Part shown: positions 58,785 to 64,000 of the stretch, one piece after another
How the letters are laid out: every line of letters starts with the position of its first letter
How positions within the stretch are numbered: position 1 is the stretch's first letter
Origin: Biscogniauxia marginata
Taxonomy: Eukaryota; Ascomycota; Sordariomycetes; Xylariales; Xylariaceae
Assembly: GCA_022695795.1 (NCBI GenBank)
Contig: MU404068.1
Coordinates: forward strand, 186,001-250,000
Length of the DNA stretch: 64,000 bases
Direction: 5' to 3'
The notes under the pieces: model-generated
What the model was told of the DNA's origin: nothing
The model's input: only the letters and a program-made list of their open reading frames with translations
Databases searched by the model: none
Position numbers and translations under genes: made by a program

Positions 58785-59358
58785 CTAGGGAGGCGTTATC
58801 AATGTATGAGATGTGATTGTAGGCGTACCAACGCAGCCAGTTGTGTAGGTGATCATGTCAGTCGGGATGCGGCAAGGATCACAAGTCGGGCAGGGACCGA
58901 TAGGCTCGTAAACGGTGGATGTTGTCGGGCAGCAGTCAGTTGCGCACGGAACCGTCACGCTCGAAACTTTGATGTACTGGGGACAGATCAGATCTGTTGG
59001 TGCTGGAGCACACGACAAAGTCGGGCAAGTCACTGCGGCGGGTTAGTAAGCTGACAATAACCCCTAGCACAGTTCAACGACACTTACCAGCCGCAACAGC
59101 ACTAGTGATCGTGAAGCACTCGTGTGTTTTCACCGTTGCCGTGGTGTGCTCGAAATCGTCTATGGTTGTGTAGCAATGCCCCGGTATGGTCGGACTGGGC
59201 GTGACAGCTAGATCTGTATCCGCCGGCGCCGCGTTGCTGGGAGATATTGTCAGTATCATGGCAACTGACAGAAGCTAGGTCGTTTAGACGGGAGTGACTT
59301 ACCTGATAGCCAATAGTCCCGCGACTACGGACAAAATAGAAACAGGTGAGAACATCAT
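58785..59358 (-). CDS. Small secreted cysteine-rich protein
   Basis: Probable extracellular protein of 150 residues; I do not recognise the family. Exons on the minus strand are 59358-59303, 59236-59088 and 59032-58785, with 66- and 55-nt introns; all joins keep frame. The first exon codes for a signal peptide (MMFSPVSILSVVAGLLAIS; a second ATG follows immediately at 59355). The mature part is Thr/Pro-rich, and the last exon is dense in cysteines (VTCPTLSC, VPCATDCCPTT, IGPCPTCDPC, TTGCVG), suggesting a disulfide-knit structure. No GPI-type hydrophobic tail. Candidates are a wall-associated protein or effector-like secreted protein, but nothing proves either. It is convergent with ARC1, about 160 bases from its stop. 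Confidence 0.75.
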
Positions 59359-59725
59359 GATGACTTTTATCTTAAGGACCTGGAAAGTCGGACTAAACGT
59401 TGGTGACGCAATTTGATTTGGACTAAAACCCGAGTCTGCCTTGAAAGAAAACTCTAGTTCGAGGGCGAGGGCGATGGCCCTCTTTAATATGCCCAGCGTC
59501 ATTCATTATTTTATCCTCTGTCCTGGGGGTTATACATAACAAAATGCCAGAAGAACCATGAATTGTTCCTTAAAGGTCACCAATCCCTGCTTGGATCTGG
59601 ACCTTGTCCACCGTCCGATGTAGGTATGTACCAGCTCATAAGCGAGCCAAGCGGCTGGTAAGCCTGAATTTCCCATGTGGTGAGACGAAAAAGCTTGGCG
59701 GGAATATAAGGCACGGTACAAATTG

Positions 59726-59727
<2 letters not shown>

Positions 59728-59756
<29 letters not shown>
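59728..59756. repeat. (TC)n microsatellite
   Basis: About 14 TC units in the upstream region of the small secreted-protein gene. Confidence 0.9.
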
Positions 59757-59758
<2 letters not shown>

Positions 59759-60405
59759 CGCTACTTGCCACCTGTTTGAAGGATAAAGTAAGGATCGGGA
59801 GGATCCAAATAACTTACGCAAGTACCGTACCGTATCGAATCGACATGGGCGCGCGCCAATGCGTGGTCAACAAGGTCGATCCACACCTACAAGCACGATC
59901 CTGTATGCTTTATTTGGCGAGGCCCCGGGACGTGACAGGCGCGACGAGGCGGTCGAGAGGCTGACTGCAGGTTCGGGCAACTGAGAAGAAAAAAGAGGCG
60001 GCCTCTTACCAAAAAGTTCAGCTCTGCCCTTGTAAAATGCCGTGGAACATAAGAAGACCCCGGCGACTGTATGACTGGCTACAAGGAAACTCTTCTGTTT
60101 TTTAAGGTCTTTTAAGACTACCTAGTAGTGGGTTCATTTAACCTGAGAATCGAAAGGGGGGCTCGCGGGCTCGGACGGAGGCGGACGGGACGGGACGGGG
60201 GAAGATACATCAATGTGAATAGGGCATATCTTGGTATACTAAGGTCTATATGCTCATGGGACAGTAGAGCGCAGCCGCTTTGGAACTGCTCGTGTTGCTT
60301 ATACGTATGACGAAGAGGCCGCTTACAATGGTATGGTATCTTGGTTTTTTTTTTTTTGTTATACCCCTTTTTTAACCCCTTTTTTTTTTATAAAATTTAA
60401 TTAAA

Positions 60406-60406
<1 letters not shown>

Positions 60407-60446
<40 letters not shown>
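60407..60446. repeat. A40 homopolymer
   Basis: Forty consecutive A, preceded by T-rich blocks (60342-60391) and followed by purine-rich GAAGAAGGG sequence. It might be a poly(A) tail of a retrocopy, a slippage tract or an assembly artefact. Confidence 0.9.
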
Positions 60447-60448
<2 letters not shown>

Positions 60449-62835
60449 AGAAGGGAAAAGAAGGGGGCTTTCTTCCTTTCTCCTCTTCTCTTCCCTTCCT
60501 TCCTATTCGGAGTACCAAAAATTCAAAAGGGGAGAAGGCCGTGTTAGGGGGAAAAGACGGAGAGCCGCTTTTCAACTCCGCAAATTAACGGCACGTCAAC
60601 CCCATATGTATGTAACCAAATCCCCAAAAATAGCCCTATGCGCAATATGCCGCCGCCCCCGTCTTACCCCTGCTGTCTGTCTGTTCCCCAGAATATTTTA
60701 CATGCATGAGCATCATCTCCCGGTGATCAGCCTATCGCCAAGACTTTCTGTCATCTAACAACCTGTTAAGAAAGAAAACTTTCTACCTCTCTCATTACGT
60801 AGTACTCATGCGAGGTTGCTAGACCAAGGTTTTTTTTTCTTGAGATCCTCAGGAGGAATCTAAAGGAATTTATTAAGGACAATTCGTGTAGTGCTGAACC
60901 CGTTTAGCTGGTAAGGTTGGGCAGGGTAATTTTCAGTGTATAGGTACACATACGCTTGCAAGGCACATATAGATAGGATAGACTAGCTGGATGTGGCACA
61001 GTAGAACCTCGGAAACAAAGTATGCTGGGCAAGGCTGGGCTAGTAAGATACCTTACCTGAAGTATAATCGTTCGGGCGTCTATCTAATATGGAAAATATA
61101 GCCAGAAGATCGAAATAGCCTCAATACACTGAACATGCAGCAAGCAGTATTTGCCCCTGTCGCTTACACACTTACACATGCAACATTGTCAGTAATACTA
61201 GTTAGTCAAGTAGTTTTCATGAATACATGACATCACCTATACAATCCTATACCCTGGCATATAGCTCCAGCTTTCAACGCCCAGGAAGAGAATATCGGGA
61301 CTAAAACTATAGGTTATACTAAAAGCAGACAAGTAGAAATTTCCAATTCCATCTACTCTCTTCGTTTCCAGCCAAGACTTTTGTGTCTCCCCAAATACAT
61401 CCACGGGCGACTAACACCGCCGTTGACATATGCGATGGGCTTAGGTGGCATGATGTGTAACCGTAGGACTTTATACAAGAGGCAACATAGATATAACTAG
61501 ATAGATCGATCGGCGAGTTGCGCCACCTCTATTGAGTGAGAGAGAACAAGCGGTCTACCTGCCGTTTAACTAGTTGAATTTTTGCTGTCGTGATACGCCA
61601 CGCAGCGAGGTAGCCAGGAGGTAGGACAGAATAGCCTACCTAACTCCCATGTGGCTTTTTGCTTATATTAAGTATGTATGTAATACCCACCAATTTCGTA
61701 GGCACCGTACAGCAGCGAACCAGTGGATCTATATATATGTAGTATAGGTACCTACTTATGCGTAATACGTATACGTAGGTGATACCTAACTATCTCTATC
61801 ACCTCCCGCCTGACTAAACCCGACAGACCAGAGCACGGCCGAGGTATCTTGGTACGTACTCCGTAGCACCAAACGATCACGCGGGCAACCCGGCCGACCG
61901 ATCGAGCGGCTGTTGACGAGAATGGTCTGTTGCTCTTTCTCGTATACGGACCTGTCAGGTAGACAGACCGACGCATAGGCACCGCAAGCCAGCATGAACA
62001 AACTCAAAGCTCCGTCTATGGCGAGAGCCCTGCCGTTAGCTGTCTAATCTAACCTGGCTACTCCCGTAGAGTAACCAATCCAAGAGAGAAGGAGAAGAAG
62101 TAAACAAAAAGATAATTCTTAATCCCTTCAAGATGGACGGGCAAAGGTGAGTAGGTGAATTGCCTAGATAACTATACACACCGATGTTAAGATCCACCCC
62201 CCTCCCCCCAAGCTCTCCTCTTTAATACCACATACAGCGTTTGTCAGGTGATCAAATCCCCGGGTCGTCATATGCGCGGGGTTGTGACGATCATAGTTGC
62301 TCGCTCGTGAGGTGCTGAGCCAGGAGGTTGATTCCCTATGACATCCCATATTTGACTGTGCTAGTCGAGCCTGTCTCTACCTATTCAACCGCCCTTCGAG
62401 AACATAATAGAGCTGAAGCCGTCCGTCATTTTCTGTGTAGGTACTTATTATGTCTCTTGGTGTATAGTGGAGCCTTTCTGTCAAGCCTTTGAACAATCAT
62501 ATGCGATTGAAGAGGATGATTGCGCTTGGATACACTCGCATCCGCTACTGTAGCTTTTCCAAAATAAAGGCTATCTCGCATCTTCGTGAGTATCGACCAC
62601 CCATCATATACAGGTTTTGTACAATAACTTGCACACGTATATCGTACACATAATGTTCATTTCTCGAACTCGTTTCGTGGTTTTTTTTTCTTCTCTTATC
62701 CTTTTCTGAACCGTCGTACATCTAATTTTCTTTTTTCACTGAACGCCGACAGATGCAGTCGCTGTAAAACTTAGTTCAACGATGTGAGTCACCGTTATAA
62801 CATTGCCTCCCTCAATAAGACTCTAGGTTCTTGTC

Positions 62836-64000
62836 TCATGAGAAGAAATATAAGCTGTTCTTTAACGATGCCACGTCAAAACCACCCTATACATAAATAC
62901 CTGTTAGGGCACGAATAATCAAAATAGTGGTGGCTGGATACACTAACCTTCTTTGGAATGTCCGGGAATGTGAGAGGAAGCCATATGTGAATCTCGCGCT
63001 TTTTGGGGGCCGAAGGTTTTTTTATTTCGGTGCCCGAGATCCTCGCTGCGAAGTCAGTCATGCCCATCAATTCCTTGACCCTTTCAACGTCCCCTGAACG
63101 AGGTACATCTACCCCATCCGGTTCCGAATGTGACACAGAGTCCTCGTCATCTTCACCAGCAGATTCTAGCTGCGTCCTTGCGTCCTCATCGGGAATGTTT
63201 CCTAGACCGACTTCAGCTATTTCATCGTAAGAGCTCATGACTGAGGAGTTCGATGCCGCTTCGAAGAGACTGGCAGGAGTGACCATTTCGCGACCTTTCC
63301 GCACTTCTTTGGGATCCGAGGATAGCAGAAGCTGCGTCCTTTTGTGCTCTTCAAAAAGCTCTTCCTTCATTGTGAAACCTTGGCGTTTACGAAACGAGGA
63401 AATCGTTTTTTCTGTCTCTGATCCCCGGGGAATTGTAGCTAGGTATAATGAGCCCTTATACCTAGCCTTGAATTCGGATGCTAAACGCTTGATGACGTCC
63501 TCGCTATGGATTCTGATGAAACTGTCACGTAAGACTCTGTTCATAACGTCGACATCGGCAGCATGTGTCCAGAAAGAGTCATGTACAGCAGCAAATGAAA
63601 GTCCCAAATCATCACATTCTAGCGCGGAAAGAAGCATGTGACTGGCGTCTAGGGAATGGATAAAGTTCGGCGGGAAAGCTTGCAATTGCTTCCTGCGGTT
63701 GACCGGGTCAGAGCGTTCCGGAATCTGCAAGGTCAGATCTTGCATTGAAGTGTGAATGACCCGTGTCCCGTTCTTCCGATATGGTTGCACAACCGGCATG
63801 CGAAGGGGGGTAGTCCAAACGATAGTGGACCTAAACTCGCTCAGCAGTTCATCAATGCTCCTCTTCGGCTTCTTAGATTTTTCTTTGTTGTCTTCGGGGT
63901 TCTCTGCCGTGAGCCGATTGAGTTGCTCTGGAGTAATAGCTCGGCAGACCCTGCCAGCGCACTCGCCAAGCCAGTATTGGATATCGTGAGCACCACGGAA
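62836..64000 (-). CDS. RPO41: Mitochondrial DNA-directed RNA polymerase, C-terminal part (partial at window edge)
   Basis: Single-subunit T7-like RNA polymerase that transcribes mitochondrial DNA (yeast Rpo41, Neurospora cyt-5). On the minus strand the frame is open from the window edge at 64000 to 62948. A 61-nt intron (62947-62887; GTTAGT donor, CTAAC branch, ATAG acceptor) leads to a last exon at 62886-62836. About 367 C-terminal residues are present. Motifs: AHDIQYWLGECAGRVCRAIT, QLQAFPPNFIHSLDASHM, and the palm motif VHDSFWTHA with its catalytic Asp. A Lys-rich insert (EDNKEKSKKPKRS) and a long acidic/Ser-rich insert (about 63085-63250) interrupt the conserved core. WLPLTFPDIPKK then GGFDVASLKNSLYFFS form the typical C-terminal end, which supports the final splice; without splicing the protein would end in unrelated residues. 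Confidence 0.95.

Larger units (their letters stand above)
59359..62835. other. Gene-free stretch between the secreted protein and mitochondrial RNA polymerase
   Basis: No gene seen. Contains a (TC)n run at 59728-59756, an A40 homopolymer at 60407-60446 followed by a purine-rich then pyrimidine-rich tract, and scattered TAGGTA words. Open frames around 61752-62349 and elsewhere lack any family motif. Confidence 0.55.

Noticed and set aside
15164..64000. Secondary-metabolite cluster or defence-type gene cluster
   Set aside because: Two zinc-cluster regulators and three secreted proteins are present, but there is no backbone synthase, P450, transporter or NLR-like gene. The remaining genes are housekeeping genes.

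Overview
This is a piece of nuclear genome from a filamentous ascomycete (Pezizomycotina), probably a Sordariomycete. The evidence is short spliced genes with introns of about 55-130 nt carrying CTAAC/CTGAC-like branch sites, two Gal4-type Zn2Cys6 regulators, an HsbA-like surface protein, other GPI-type surface proteins, and housekeeping proteins of clearly fungal type. Intergenic DNA is full of short TAGGTA/TACCTA words, which I associate with Sordariomycete intergenic DNA. Nothing points to a bacterium, plasmid or virus.

Layout. 1-15 kb holds no gene I can support. 15.2-17.6 kb (+) is a Zn2Cys6/PAS-like regulator whose zinc cluster is split by an 8-nt microexon and a 688-nt intron. 22.1-22.8 kb (-) is a two-exon gene of unknown function. 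24.6-26.9 kb (+) is MLH1, which converges on a small SANT/Myb-like nuclear protein at 28.5-29.5 kb (-). 32.9-36.2 kb (+) is the HtrA-like nuclear serine protease NMA111. 38.1-39.0 kb (-) and 42.1-43.1 kb (+) encode two secreted, probably GPI-anchored proteins, the second HsbA-like. 47.9-50.3 kb (+) is an eight-exon Gal4-type regulator with a 10-nt microexon. 56.1-56.9 kb (-) is the V-ATPase c'' proteolipid (VMA16), divergent from the Arc1/EMAPII-type tRNA-binding protein at 57.4-58.6 kb (+); the shared promoter contains a perfect Gcn4/CPC1 site. 58.8-59.4 kb (-) is a small cysteine-rich secreted protein. 62.8-64.0 kb (-) is the C-terminal part of mitochondrial RNA polymerase, cut by the window edge.

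The genes do not form an operon-like or biosynthetic cluster. They are mainly conserved housekeeping genes (mismatch repair, proteolysis, vacuolar acidification, aminoacylation, mitochondrial transcription) separated by unusually long non-coding tracts with microsatellites, tRNA-like relics and one strongly AT-rich island. I saw no convincing new multi-gene system. The most interesting signals are splicing oddities inside two zinc-cluster genes, the ARC1/VMA16 promoter with a possible alternative N-terminus for ARC1, the tRNA-like relics, and the gene-poor architecture. All exon joins were made by eye from splice consensus, frame and family motifs; no alignment was run.
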